64,000 nucleotides of DNA from Streptomyces atroolivaceus (GTDB lineage Bacteria > Actinomycetota > Actinomycetes > Streptomycetales > Streptomycetaceae): contig NZ_JNXG01000002.1 in the NCBI RefSeq assembly GCF_000717025.1, forward strand, positions 1,240,001 to 1,304,000, read 5' to 3'. The notes under the pieces were generated by a model. The model saw only the letters and a list, made by a program, of their open reading frames with translations, ran no database searches and was not told where the DNA came from. The translations under genes were made by a program, and so were the position numbers. Positions 49,881 to 59,022 of the stretch are shown in pieces; position 1 is the first letter of the stretch; each line of letters begins with the position of its first letter.

Positions 49881-51424
49881 GCCGGAAGCGCCGGGGGCCA
49901 GTCCTCGGCCGTCACCGTGCCCGGCTCGTCCTGCCCGTTGATCCAGCCCACCTTCGTCTTGTTGAGCGTCAGCTCGTCGAGGACCCCGGTCTTCTCGGCC
50001 GCGAACTGGCCCTGGTACTCCTTGATCCTGTCCATGAGGCCCTGCGTCGGCTTCTCCTTGAGCTGCACGTGCTTCTGCAGGTAGTCGATGTTGGCCTTCG
50101 TGTACTTGACCGTCGTGGCGAGGTCGCCGTCATCGATCTCGGCCTGGGTGCCCCAGAGCAGTATGTTCCGCACCCAGGGGACCTCCGGGCTGGACTCGTC
50201 CAGACTCAGCGGCACCGTCTTCGCGTCGACGAAGTGCGACGCCAGGAGCGCGGTCATGGTGGCGCGGCCCAGGTTCCCGAGCCCGTCGCTCTCCGCCAGC
50301 GTACTGAAGGATCCGTACGAGGACTTGTTGGACTGCTGGAAGCACTTCAGCGCCTTCACGGTCGCGGCGTCCAGCTTGCCCACCGTGTGCTCGGCGGTCA
50401 GCTTGCAGCCGCCCGCCCCCACGGTCAGCCGTACCTGTGCGAACTGCACGAAGAGGTTCGGTTCGTCCTCCGACGTGAGGGGGAGCGGGCCCCGCTCGAC
50501 CTTCTTCTCCTCCTTCTCGGGTTTCTCCTCCTGCCCTCCTCCGCCGCCCCCGCCGCCGTCCGACCCACCGGGCTCCTCGGAGGACTCGGTGTCCTGAGTG
50601 GGCTTCTGGGTGGGCTGCTCCGGCGGTTCCTCCGGAAGCGCGGTGGCCGCCACCTTCTGGACCTGTTCCTTCGCGAGGGTGCGCACCGGTGCCTTGTAGG
50701 TGAACCAGAGCACGAGGCCGGTGATGGTGAGAGCGAGCAGCAGACTCAGCGTGGTCATCATCCAGAGCGGCAGGAAACTGCGCTGCACGTACGTCCCGTT
50801 CACCGCCAGGGGCTCGAACCCCGAACGCCGCACCGACAGCTCGTAGGGCCTCTCCTGCTTCTGTCCCGCCCAGGTGATCTGCCGGGGCTTGAGAGTCGCG
50901 TCGACGAAGGCGGCGCGGCCGGGTTCGATCTGGACGTTGGACGGGACGATGTCGTACGAGAGGTCGTCGGTGGACTTGTCGCCGCCGCCGATCGACGCCG
51001 TGAGCACGGTGTTGCCGAGGTTGTCGACGGCCAGCTTGGGCCGGCCCCTGAAGCGTCCCTTGACGGTCTGCGGGACCAGCTCGGCCCGCACCTCCATGAA
51101 CGTGGTGAAGGTGACGTTCCCCTCGGCGACCGTGGTTGCCTCGGGGTGCTCGGTGGGCAGGATGCGGACACCGTACGGGTGCGGTCCCGCGGTCGCGTCC
51201 GGGGTGCGGGGCGGGGCGAAGGTCAGTTCCACGACTCCGGTGGTACCTGGAAAGAGCCTGATGGACGGCGGTTCCACCGAGACGTACGGTGCGACGTCGC
51301 CGACCGCCTCGAAGCGGTACTCGTCCACGACGTCACCGGTGTTGCGCAGACGTAGTCGTACGGTGGTGCTGCTGCCCGGGTCGACGGTGGTCGAGGCGGG
51401 CTCCAGAGATGTCCAGGTGGTCAC
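49511..51424 (-). CDS. CIS-locus membrane protein with Ig-like and peptidoglycan-binding-like domains
   Basis: A 637-residue protein. Ig-like, COG1470-type domains (about 1-215) precede one membrane helix at about 217-240 (LWMMTTLSLLLALTITGLVL). A Pro/Glu/Gly linker (about 255-310) is followed by a region resembling peptidoglycan-binding repeats (about 315-395). The frame runs 370 bp antisense through the 3' end of the AAA+ gene to a TAG at 49511-49513, so the last 120 residues are doubtful. GTG 51424 is the start. A role at the membrane in CIS docking or triggering is inferred; CIS-associated membrane proteins are known in Streptomyces. Confidence 0.75.
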   Translation of the reverse strand: MTTWTSLEPASTTVDPGSSTTVRLRLRNTGDVVDEYRFEAVGDVAPYVSVEPPSIRLFPGTTGVVELTFAPPRTPDATAGPHPYGVRILPTEHPEATTVAEGNVTFTTFMEVRAELVPQTVKGRFRGRPKLAVDNLGNTVLTASIGGGDKSTDDLSYDIVPSNVQIEPGRAAFVDATLKPRQITWAGQKQERPYELSVRRSGFEPLAVNGTYVQRSFLPLWMMTTLSLLLALTITGLVLWFTYKAPVRTLAKEQVQKVAATALPEEPPEQPTQKPTQDTESSEEPGGSDGGGGGGGGQEEKPEKEEKKVERGPLPLTSEDEPNLFVQFAQVRLTVGAGGCKLTAEHTVGKLDAATVKALKCFQQSNKSSYGSFSTLAESDGLGNLGRATMTALLASHFVDAKTVPLSLDESSPEVPWVRNILLWGTQAEIDDGDLATTVKYTKANIDYLQKHVQLKEKPTQGLMDRIKEYQGQFAAEKTGVLDELTLNKTKVGWINGQDEPGTVTAEDWPPALPAHQDASSRTSRPALRYSRWAPASRSAVDTPSPRPAAAYAAVTTALRIEPPASSKSAAQDAGSMSSAHGTWARLCHQSARRCFSSGKGKSTTRSSRRVKASSMFERRLVVSRAMPSNDSRRWRR

Positions 51425-51766
51425 CCGACGGACGCTACTGCCCGCGGGAGAGGCGATGTCAGAGGCCGCAGGGTAGTGCCGCTGCCCGAAAGGTAACGCC
51501 CGCTGCCCCCGAACCCCCTCGCGTGCGACTCCGCTCGAGCGGTGCGGGGGCGCGCCCCGCCCGCACTCCAGGGTGCGGCGGCCGGTGCCGCACCGTCACG
51601 TCCCACCATGGGCCCTGGTGGCGGGAGACGGCCTCGAGGTCTTCTCCCCGTGCCCCTGGGGGCAGGTTCGGTGCCCTTGATGAGGCACTGGAGGACGTTT
51701 ACCCGGTTGTGTCCGAGCCGCGAAGGTGAGTCTGGTCTTGTATCGGTACCCCGAGGAGAGCAGAGC
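51425..51766. other. Divergent region before the sheath gene
   Basis: A 342-bp gap between the minus-strand membrane protein and the plus-strand sheath gene. It must contain promoters for both if they are independent. No clear hexamers were assigned. The last 50 bp have less extreme GC (tctggtcttgtatcggtac at 51731-51749) and lie just before the ribosome binding site gaggagag. No ORF here looks coding. Confidence 0.5.
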
Positions 51767-53392
51767 ATGCCGTCTTACCTGTCGCCGGGCGTGTACGTGG
51801 AAGAGGTGGCCAGCGGCTCTCGTCCGATCGAGGGGGTCGGCACCTCGGTGGCCGCATTCGTCGGGCTGGCGCCCGACGGTCCGCTGAACGAGCCGACGCT
51901 GGTCACCAACTGGACCCAGTACGTGGCTTCCTTCGGCGAGTTCACCGACGGCTACTTCCTGGCGCACTCGGTGTACGGCTTCTTCAACAACGGAGGGTCC
52001 GCCGCCTACGTGGTCCGGGTGGGCGGAGCGCCCGGCGGAGTGACGGGCGCGGCCGGCGAGGGCACCGACCCGGTCGGCGGACAGCGCGGCCGGCCGGCCG
52101 TCGCCGGCGGTGCCGCCGCGCCCGCCGCACTGACGGCAGGGGAGCCCCAGGCTCTGGGTACGTTCAAGGTCTCGGCCGTCGCGCCCGGCGAGAGCGGAAC
52201 CCTCAGCGTCGAGGTCACGGATGCCGAGGGCGAGGGCCCCGCCGAGCGTTTCCGGCTGGTCGTCAAGGACGGTGCGAAGCCCGTCGAGACCTTCGACGTC
52301 TCGGCGAAGAAGAGCGCCCGCAACTACGTGGTCACGCAGGTCAGGGAACGCTCCAAGCTGATCTCCGTGCTGGAGGGCGCCGCGGCCTCGCAACTGGCCC
52401 GCCCCGACAACCAGACGGTCGCGCTCGAGGCGCCCGTCGCCGCGCAGACCCCCGCGGTCCCGGACGCGGCGGAGGGCGAGTCGGTCGGCATCGCCGAGTA
52501 CCTGGGTGACTCCTCGGACCGCACCGGCTTCGGCGGTCTCGAAGCGGTGGACGAGATCTCGATGGTCGCCGTCCCCGACCTGATGGCCGCCTACCAGCGT
52601 GGCGCGATCGACCTGGAGGCCGTGAAGGCCGTCCAGCTCGGTCTGATCGCCCACTGCGAACTGATGGGCGACCGGCTGGCGATCATCGACCCGCCGCCCG
52701 GCCTCAACGCCAGGCAGATCCGGGTGTGGCGTCAGGAGACGTCCAACTACGACTCCAAGTACGCGGCGCTCTACTACCCGTGGATCAAGGTCTTCGACCC
52801 GGCCGGTGGCCAGACCCGGCTGATCCCGCCGAGCGGCCACGTCGCCGGCATCTGGGCCCGTAACGACTCCGAGCGCGGCGTGCACAAGGCCCCCGCCAAC
52901 GAGGTCGTACGCGGCGCTGTCGACCTGGAGATGCAGATCACCCGGGGCGAGCAGGACCTGCTCAACCCGATCGGCGTCAACTGCATCCGCACCTTCCCCG
53001 GCCGCGGCATCCGCGTCTGGGGCGCGCGCACCCTCTCCTCCGACCCGGCCTGGCGCTACCTCAACGTCCGCAGGTACTTCAACTACCTGGAGGAGTCGAT
53101 CCTCAACGGCACGCAGTGGGTGGTGTTCGAGCCCAACGACCAGGCGCTGTGGGCCCGGATCAGGCGGAACATCTCCGCGTTCCTGGTGACGGAGTGGCGC
53201 AGCGGCGCGCTGTTCGGCGCCACGCCCGAGGACGCCTACTACGTGAAGTGCGACGCCGAGACCAACCCCCCGGAGTCGGTGGACCTGGGACGGGTCATCT
53301 GCCAGATCGGCGTCTCGCCGGTCAAGCCCGCCGAGTTCGTGATCTTCCGGCTGGCTCAGTTCTCCGGCGGCAGCGGTGAGTTGGAGGAGTAG
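51767..53392 (+). CDS. CIS contractile sheath protein
   Basis: A 541-residue sheath subunit. It opens MPSYLSPGVYVEEVASGSRP, the standard start of phage-like sheaths, and ends in the conserved domain with WRYLNVRRYFNYLEESILNG and WVVFEPNDQALWARIRRNIS. A variable insertion (about 85-250) contains an Ala/Gly/Pro-rich segment. Sheath subunits stack around the inner tube and contract to drive it out. ATG 51767 follows gaggagagcag. Only one sheath gene is present in the window, unlike the several of Photorhabdus PVC. Confidence 0.95.
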   Translation: MPSYLSPGVYVEEVASGSRPIEGVGTSVAAFVGLAPDGPLNEPTLVTNWTQYVASFGEFTDGYFLAHSVYGFFNNGGSAAYVVRVGGAPGGVTGAAGEGTDPVGGQRGRPAVAGGAAAPAALTAGEPQALGTFKVSAVAPGESGTLSVEVTDAEGEGPAERFRLVVKDGAKPVETFDVSAKKSARNYVVTQVRERSKLISVLEGAAASQLARPDNQTVALEAPVAAQTPAVPDAAEGESVGIAEYLGDSSDRTGFGGLEAVDEISMVAVPDLMAAYQRGAIDLEAVKAVQLGLIAHCELMGDRLAIIDPPPGLNARQIRVWRQETSNYDSKYAALYYPWIKVFDPAGGQTRLIPPSGHVAGIWARNDSERGVHKAPANEVVRGAVDLEMQITRGEQDLLNPIGVNCIRTFPGRGIRVWGARTLSSDPAWRYLNVRRYFNYLEESILNGTQWVVFEPNDQALWARIRRNISAFLVTEWRSGALFGATPEDAYYVKCDAETNPPESVDLGRVICQIGVSPVKPAEFVIFRLAQFSGGSGELEE

Positions 53393-53467
53393 AACCTCAC
53401 ACACTCCGGACCAGCTTGATTTCGTGTACAGCCACAGGCCCCAGCACCAGCAGAAGGAACGGCTTTC

Positions 53468-53911
53468 ATGAGTCTCTCCCAGGGTGATGCCCTCACTACC
53501 CACAACTTCGGCCTCCAGATCGACGGAGTCATGGTCGAGTACCTCCACGCCGTGGGCGAGGTGGGGATGGAACAGGACGTCATCGAGTACCAGCAGGTCT
53601 CGGCGAACGGCCAGCCGATCACCAAGAAGATGCCCGGCGTGAAGAAGGCCGGCGAGACCACCGTGACGCGCGGCATGGAGCAGTCCACCGCCTTCACCGA
53701 GTGGATCAACGCCTCGCTGCGCGGTGACATGGGCTCGGCCCGCAAGAACGCGAGCATCATCTACATGGACTACCAGTACAACCCGGTCAGGCGTCAGCAT
53801 CTGCGCAACGCCTGGTGCACCAAGGTGATGGGTGCGGCGGCGACGGCGGGCGAGGCCTCCGTGATGACCGAGACCGTCACGATCGTCTACGAAGAGCTGG
53901 TCACCGAGTAA
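53468..53911 (+). CDS. CIS inner tube protein
   Basis: A 147-residue tail tube subunit of the T4 gp19-like/Pvc1 family. It has the motifs LTTHNFGLQIDGVMVEYLHA, EYQQVSANGQPITKKMPGVK and a C-terminal TETVTIVYEELV strand. Hexamers form the inner tube inside the sheath. The ATG at 53468 follows agaaggaacgg. The stop overlaps the next start (TAATG). Confidence 0.93.
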   Translation: MSLSQGDALTTHNFGLQIDGVMVEYLHAVGEVGMEQDVIEYQQVSANGQPITKKMPGVKKAGETTVTRGMEQSTAFTEWINASLRGDMGSARKNASIIYMDYQYNPVRRQHLRNAWCTKVMGAAATAGEASVMTETVTIVYEELVTE

Positions 53912-54393
53912 TGCGCCGCGGACCTGCCAGGCCCGCCACCGGCGCCGCTGCCGCCACGTCCGCTCCCGCGGACGTGGCGGCCCCGGCCGTCGCACCGGCG
54001 GAAGCACCGCCCGCACGGCAGCAGTTGCGGACGGAGTTCGCGTTCGAGCTGCCGCGCGGGTACGTGGACGACATGGGAACCGTGCATCGCGAGGGCGTCA
54101 TGCGGCTGGCGACCGCCCGGGACGAGCTGATCCCGCTGCGGGACATGCGGGTGCAGGAGAACCCCGCGTATCTCTCGGTGGTGCTGCTCGGCCGGGTCAT
54201 CACCCAGCTGGGCACCGTGGCACACATGCACGACGGCGTGGTGGAGAACATGTTCGCCTCCGACCTCGCCTTTCTGCAGGACTTCTACCGTCAGGTCAAC
54301 GCCGAGGGCCACACCAGGGCCGGCGTGTCCTGCCCGCACTGCGAGCAGCCGTTCGAGGTCGAGCTCGGCGGGAGCCGCCTGGGGGAATCGTGA
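53911..54393 (+). CDS. CIS tail assembly protein with Cys-X2-Cys motif
   Basis: A 160-residue protein of the phage tail assembly type. An Ala/Pro-rich start (about 1-40) is followed by a conserved domain (FAFELPRGYVDDMGTVHREG, DELIPLRDMRVQENPAYLSV, MHDGVVENMFASDLAFLQDF). Its C-terminus carries SCPHCEQPFEVEL, a single CxxC pair that could be half of a zinc ribbon. It is coupled to the tube gene (TAATG) and to the following small gene. It probably acts in tail-tube or baseplate assembly. Confidence 0.85.
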   Translation: MRRGPARPATGAAAATSAPADVAAPAVAPAEAPPARQQLRTEFAFELPRGYVDDMGTVHREGVMRLATARDELIPLRDMRVQENPAYLSVVLLGRVITQLGTVAHMHDGVVENMFASDLAFLQDFYRQVNAEGHTRAGVSCPHCEQPFEVELGGSRLGES

Positions 54394-54548
54394 CGTACGC
54401 GACCGACCGGATTCATGAGGAGATCGCGTACATCGCCTACCACTTCCACTGGAACCTGGACGACATCCTGGATTTGGAACACCGTGAGCGGCGGCGCTAT
54501 GCCGAGCAGATCGCCACGTTGGTGACGCGTGCTGCGACGGAGCGGTGA
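54390..54548 (+). CDS. Small conserved CIS protein, 52 aa
   Basis: A 52-residue acidic/basic helical protein starting MTYATDRIHEEIAYIAYHFH and ending VTRAATER. It fits the DUF6760-like small proteins that follow the tail assembly protein in CIS clusters. GTG 54390 overlaps the previous stop (GTGA), and its own stop overlaps the next ATG (TGATG), so it is translationally coupled on both sides. Many annotations would omit it by length. The function is unknown. Confidence 0.8.
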   Translation: MTYATDRIHEEIAYIAYHFHWNLDDILDLEHRERRRYAEQIATLVTRAATER

Positions 54549-57500
54549 TGGGCATATTCGACCGGCTCAAGGGCCGGGGCCGAGGCGGGAACCAGAGCCG
54601 TGGCCTGGGCCAGGAGCAGGGCGGGGGCGGCACGGCACCCGCCCCTGCCCCAGAGCCGTCCGCCGGTGACGGTGCCGGTGCTCCCGGACGGGGACGGGAC
54701 TGGGCCGGTCTGCCGCCGATCCAGCGCGCGATGCGGGCACCGGCGAGGCAGACGGTCGCGTCCGCGGACTTCGGCGGCTCGCTGGCCGCCTGGCAGAACC
54801 ACTCCTTCTCCGGGACGCTCTCGCACGCGGTCCTGGACGATGCTCCGACCGGGCTCATCAAGGACACGGTGTCGTTCCCCCTGGGCTCAGGGCCGGCAGC
54901 CCCCGGCGAGGCCAGGTTCCACCCGGCGGCCGCTGTAGCCGACGACGGTGAAGGGGAGGCCGGCGGCCCGGGCAGCTGGCAGGGGCCTGCGGTCCAGCGC
55001 GCCCTGGGACCGCGGGTCGCTCCCGCCCGGCCCCGGCCGGGGCCCACGCCCTCGGCGCTGACCCGGGCTTCAGCCCCGGGCACGGTCCAGCGCAGGGTGC
55101 TGCCCGCGGTGGCGCCGAGCAGGACGACGCCTGCCCCGGCGGCAGCCGGGACAGGCGATCGGGTGTCCGTGGCGACGTCCGGTCCGACGTCCGTGTCTTC
55201 GCCTTCCGGCACCCCTTCTCCGGCTCCCGCTCCCCGCCCTGCCCTCCCGCCCTCCGCCGGGACTCCGGCCGGGGCTGTCCGTGTGCAGCGCCCGGAGGGA
55301 GGCCAGGACGGGCCCCCCGGCGGTTCCGCGCGGACCGAGCCGCCGGGCCCCCGGCGACCGGGGCCGACGGGGGCGCCCCAGGCGGCACCGCCGTCGGACC
55401 GGACCCGTCCGGCTCACACCGCCTCACTCCCCGTGCAGCGACGCGAGGCGAGCGCTCCCGGCCGGGCGGCCGGACCGGCGGGCTCCGCGCCGCCCCGGCG
55501 CTCGTTGCTCGGCCCCCCGATGTCAGGACCGGTGGTGCCCCCGGCGCCACCGACGGCGCGGACCTCCCCGGCGCCGCAGCGTCGCGGGATCGCCGCCCCC
55601 GTCGTGCGACCGTCCCCGCAAGCACCGGAGTCGCCGGCAGTCACGCCCCTGGGCATCTCCGGGGGCGGAGTGCCGTCGGGGCGGGCGCACGCGTCCGGCG
55701 GCGGCGGGAACGGCGGAACGCCTCCTGTACGCAGGATTCCTGAGGCCGGGCCCGAAGCTGTCGTGCGCCCGGCCGGCACGTCGGGACCGGGCACGTCCGG
55801 GGCCGGTACGCCGGGAACGGGCGCCCCCGGGCCACGTCCGGCCGTCCGGCCCGGGCTGGGCGCTCCGTCGAGCCGGCCTGTCGGCGGTCAGGCGGCGAAC
55901 CCGGCGGCTGCCCCCGGGGCGCGTCGGCAGGCCGGTGCCCCGGCTCCCGGCCACACACCCCTCGTGCAGCGTTCACCGGCGGCTGGCGGCCGGCCGAGCG
56001 CCCCGCCGTCGCGGCCCGCATCCCCGCCGCCGTCGCCGCCCGCACCGTCGCCGCCCGCGCGGCCTGCGCCGGGGCCGGTTGCTCCCGCTGCCGGGCCCGC
56101 TCCCGCGCCCGCTGCCGCTCCAGAGCGGGCGCTGCCCGTACAGCGGCGCGCTGTTGCTGACGGGGCGGCGCCGAGTGGACGTGGGCCGACGACAGCCGGG
56201 GCCGGCCCGGTTCCTGAGGCCGGCTCCTCCAAGCCCTCCGGCTCCTCCAGCTCTTCCCGTCCCCCCAGCTCTGCCCGTCCCTCCGGCTCTCCCCGCCCGT
56301 CCAGCCCCTCCGGCTCCGGTGCGGGTGCGAGCGGCGCGGTGCCGGTGCCCGTCACCGCCGCCCCTGGGCGGCCTGTCGTCCCGACGCGTGTGAACTCCGC
56401 GAGGGCGGCCGGCTCGACCGAGCGAAGGGCCGACGTTTCCACGCCCGTGCAGCGGCTCGCCGCCTCGGTCACCACTGACCCCGGTGCTGTGCCGACGCCG
56501 CGCGGTACGGCTGGTGCCTCCCGCCCCGAGGGAGAACCGTCGGTGCGGCGGCTGCCCGCCCCGGGCCCGGTACCCGCATCCGGTCCCCGTGCCGTCGCCC
56601 CTTCGGCACCAGCGCGTCCGGCCGCGGTTCGCCGTTCCGCTCCGGTCGCCGGCGGTCCGGCGGGCGCCTCCGGTGCGACGGTGCCCGGCGCGCCTGTACG
56701 GCCGCTCGTCGGATCCGCCGGGGACGGCGCAGACGGAGTCGTCCCGCCGGCGGGCCCGACGCGGCCCGTGGTGCCGCGCGGAGCCGGAGCAGCCCGGCCG
56801 GCCGCTGCGACACCGGTGCAGCGGGCGGCACTGCCCACCGTGCAGGTGCGGCGGCCGGGGACGGCTTCGGCCGTCCCGCCTGCGAGCCGCACACGGTCGC
56901 TGCCCGCACCCGGCCCCGGCTCCAGCACCGCACCTGGCCCCGGTCCCGCACCCGGCTCCGGCACCGCACCCGGCCCCGGTCCCGCACCCGGCTCCGGCAC
57001 CGCACCTGGCCCCAGCACCGCACCTGGCCCCGGTCCCGCACCCGGCTCCGCGAACCGTGAGCCGGTGCGGCCCGTCGCGAACGACACACCCGCATCCGGC
57101 CGTCGGGGCGGCGCGCCGCCTGTGCAGCGGTCGTCCCTGGCCCAGCCACCGCCCACGCCCCGGACCACGGCACGGATCCCCGCCCCCGCTCCGGCCTCCG
57201 GTGCCCCTGCGGCTCGGACCCCTGCCGCCCCGACGAGTGCCCTGCAGTCCGTGGTGCGGTCGCCCGCCGTATCCGTTGCTTCCGCCGTGCCCGTGGCGTC
57301 GGCCGAGGCTCCTTCGGTGTCGCGGTCGCGGCCCATGCCGGTCGCCCCCCTGGTGGGTTCCTCGCGGCCGGTCACGGCCGCCGGGTTCACGCCGTCGCCG
57401 GTGGGGCCGGAGCCCGTGACCCCTCTTGCGGGGGTGGCCAACGTTCCGGCGGGCGCCCCGCGGCGACCCGACGCAGCCCCGGTGCCCGGTGGCTCTCCGG

Positions 57501-58429
57501 CCGCCGTGCAGCGCGCGGCCGCTCCCGGGGCACCGGCGCTGCCGGGCGTCCGCGGTGCCGCACCACGCTCCTCGCAGTCGCCCCTCCCCGGGCCGACGAC
57601 GAAGATCGCCCCGGCCGCCGTGCGTCTGCGACGCGTCCGGAGCGGGGCCACGGCAGCCGCGGTTCCGGGGGCCGCCGGACCTGCCGTTGCTCGGCGGCCT
57701 GCGGTACAGCGTTCCGCGGCGGCTTCGGCGTCCCCTGCCGCCGTCCGCCCACTGCCCCGGACAGCCGCCCAGTCCGCCTCTCCCGCGGCCGCTCCCGCGA
57801 TGCCGTCCGCGCCGGTGCAAGGCGGCAGCGGAGGACACCGTCCCCACGGTGCCGCCGCGGCCTTCCCGGTCGTCCAGCGCTCCGTGTCCGCGTCGGCGCC
57901 GCCCGTCCCGGGAGGTGTCGCCCGTACGCCGGTGTCGGACGCCCCCGGTGGTGTCCGGGCTCCCGGCGGCTCCCACGCTCCCGGAGCCTTCCCTGTTCCC
58001 GGAGCCTCCGGTGTCCCGGCCGCCTCCGTGGACCGGCCTGTCCGGAGCCCTGTGGTGTCCCTGGCGCCCGCACGGCCCGCCCCGCCCGCCGCACTCCCCG
58101 TGCAGCGGGCGCCCGCCGCCTCGGCTTCCCGGCCCTCTCAGCCCCCGGCCGTGGTTCCGGTCCAGGCCCGGCCATCAGCCCCCGCTCCTGCGCGTGTGAC
58201 CGCACCGAGCCGCGCGACGTCCGCAGCCGTGCAGCGCAGTGGCGACGGCGAGGGCTCCCAGGACAGGCCCGGGCCCTCCGTGACGAGCCAGTTCAAACCG
58301 CGTGAACTGAAGGAGGACCAGATGGCCGAGCTGGTCCACCGGATGATCGGGCCGCTGACCCGGCTGCTGCGCAACGAGCTACGGCTCGACCGTGAGCGGA
58401 TCGGCAAACTGCGCGACCCACGCCACTGA
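54548..58429 (+). CDS. Giant disordered VQR-repeat protein of the CIS operon
   Basis: A 1293-residue protein, almost entirely Pro/Ala/Gly/Ser and predicted disordered. It has a short N-terminal motif (MGIFDRLKGRGRGGN) and a C-terminal conserved-looking helix (KEDQMAELVHRMIGPLTRLL, residues about 1253-1272) with a basic end. The triplet VQR recurs at least 14 times, each preceded by a Pro/Ala-rich spacer, plus variants such as IQR and VRR. No tape-measure or enzyme domain is seen. The ATG at 54548 overlaps the previous stop; GTG 54545 is one codon earlier. Position between tail assembly and second tube genes suggests a structural or scaffold role. Confidence 0.8.
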   Translation: MGIFDRLKGRGRGGNQSRGLGQEQGGGGTAPAPAPEPSAGDGAGAPGRGRDWAGLPPIQRAMRAPARQTVASADFGGSLAAWQNHSFSGTLSHAVLDDAPTGLIKDTVSFPLGSGPAAPGEARFHPAAAVADDGEGEAGGPGSWQGPAVQRALGPRVAPARPRPGPTPSALTRASAPGTVQRRVLPAVAPSRTTPAPAAAGTGDRVSVATSGPTSVSSPSGTPSPAPAPRPALPPSAGTPAGAVRVQRPEGGQDGPPGGSARTEPPGPRRPGPTGAPQAAPPSDRTRPAHTASLPVQRREASAPGRAAGPAGSAPPRRSLLGPPMSGPVVPPAPPTARTSPAPQRRGIAAPVVRPSPQAPESPAVTPLGISGGGVPSGRAHASGGGGNGGTPPVRRIPEAGPEAVVRPAGTSGPGTSGAGTPGTGAPGPRPAVRPGLGAPSSRPVGGQAANPAAAPGARRQAGAPAPGHTPLVQRSPAAGGRPSAPPSRPASPPPSPPAPSPPARPAPGPVAPAAGPAPAPAAAPERALPVQRRAVADGAAPSGRGPTTAGAGPVPEAGSSKPSGSSSSSRPPSSARPSGSPRPSSPSGSGAGASGAVPVPVTAAPGRPVVPTRVNSARAAGSTERRADVSTPVQRLAASVTTDPGAVPTPRGTAGASRPEGEPSVRRLPAPGPVPASGPRAVAPSAPARPAAVRRSAPVAGGPAGASGATVPGAPVRPLVGSAGDGADGVVPPAGPTRPVVPRGAGAARPAAATPVQRAALPTVQVRRPGTASAVPPASRTRSLPAPGPGSSTAPGPGPAPGSGTAPGPGPAPGSGTAPGPSTAPGPGPAPGSANREPVRPVANDTPASGRRGGAPPVQRSSLAQPPPTPRTTARIPAPAPASGAPAARTPAAPTSALQSVVRSPAVSVASAVPVASAEAPSVSRSRPMPVAPLVGSSRPVTAAGFTPSPVGPEPVTPLAGVANVPAGAPRRPDAAPVPGGSPAAVQRAAAPGAPALPGVRGAAPRSSQSPLPGPTTKIAPAAVRLRRVRSGATAAAVPGAAGPAVARRPAVQRSAAASASPAAVRPLPRTAAQSASPAAAPAMPSAPVQGGSGGHRPHGAAAAFPVVQRSVSASAPPVPGGVARTPVSDAPGGVRAPGGSHAPGAFPVPGASGVPAASVDRPVRSPVVSLAPARPAPPAALPVQRAPAASASRPSQPPAVVPVQARPSAPAPARVTAPSRATSAAVQRSGDGEGSQDRPGPSVTSQFKPRELKEDQMAELVHRMIGPLTRLLRNELRLDRERIGKLRDPRH
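56929..57054 (+). repeat. 36-bp tandem repeat inside the VQR protein gene
   Basis: Three 36-bp units (56929-56964, 56965-57000, 57019-57054), with a half unit at 57001-57018, encode GPGPAPGSGTAP-type segments of 12 residues. The near-perfect identity points to recent slippage or expansion in this disordered region. Confidence 0.8.
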
Positions 58430-58462
58430 CAGACCCCGCGAGAACCGGGCTGCAGGAACCGT

Positions 58463-58510
58463 CCCGCAAGCCCGCAAGCCCGCAAGCCCGCAAGCCCGCA
58501 AGCCCGCAAG
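58463..58510 (+). repeat. Six-copy octanucleotide tandem repeat
   Basis: CCCGCAAG is repeated six times without mismatch between the VQR protein stop (58429) and the second tube gene start (58582), 71 bp upstream of that start. Such a perfect array in an otherwise compact operon could change copy number and alter spacing or translation of the downstream gene. Confidence 0.9.
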
Positions 58511-58581
58511 CCCCGTACGTCCGGCCCCGCCGGAACCCCCCGCCCCGAACCGCACGTGGAACCGCAGGAAGGCCCCACCGG

Positions 58582-59019
58582 ATGCCCCAGGAACTCGACG
58601 CAGGCTCCACCATCTTCTTCAACCTCACCATCGACGGTGAGAGCCTGGGCAACTTCAACGGTTGCGAAGGGCTCTCGTCCCAGGTCGAGATCGAGCAGCG
58701 GCAGGAGGGCGGCAACAACGGATTCGTCTGGCAGCTGCCGTCCCGTGTCACCTTCTCCAACATCACGCTGACCCGGCCCCTCACCGAGGAGACCGCGAAG
58801 GTGGCGGAGTGGATCTCGTCCGTCACCACGGGGGTGACCCGGCCCACCGGGCAGATCGCCGCGCTGCGCGCGGACGGCTCGATGGTCGCCCAGTGGGGGC
58901 TGATCGACGTACTCCCGGTGAGCTGGCGCGGTCCTTCCTTCGACCCGGCGAGCCCCGCCGTGGCCACCGAGGTCCTGGAGATCGCCCACCACGGATTCAC
59001 GGACGCGGGGGAGGCGTAA
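58582..59019 (+). CDS. Second CIS tube protein (Pvc1/5-like)
   Basis: A 145-residue tube-family protein, MPQELDAGSTIFFNLTIDGE at the start and TGVTRPTGQIAALRADGSMV in the middle, distinct from the first tube gene at 53468. In CIS, two tube types occur: a main tube and an initiator near the baseplate; being next to LysM and VgrG-like genes makes this the initiator-type candidate. The ATG at 58582 follows aaggcc (aggaaggcc). It is the first gene after the octanucleotide array. Confidence 0.9.
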   Translation: MPQELDAGSTIFFNLTIDGESLGNFNGCEGLSSQVEIEQRQEGGNNGFVWQLPSRVTFSNITLTRPLTEETAKVAEWISSVTTGVTRPTGQIAALRADGSMVAQWGLIDVLPVSWRGPSFDPASPAVATEVLEIAHHGFTDAGEA

Positions 59020-59022
59020 ACC

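Noticed and set aside
58463..58510. CRISPR-like repeat
   Set aside because: It is an uninterrupted 8-bp tandem repeat without spacers.
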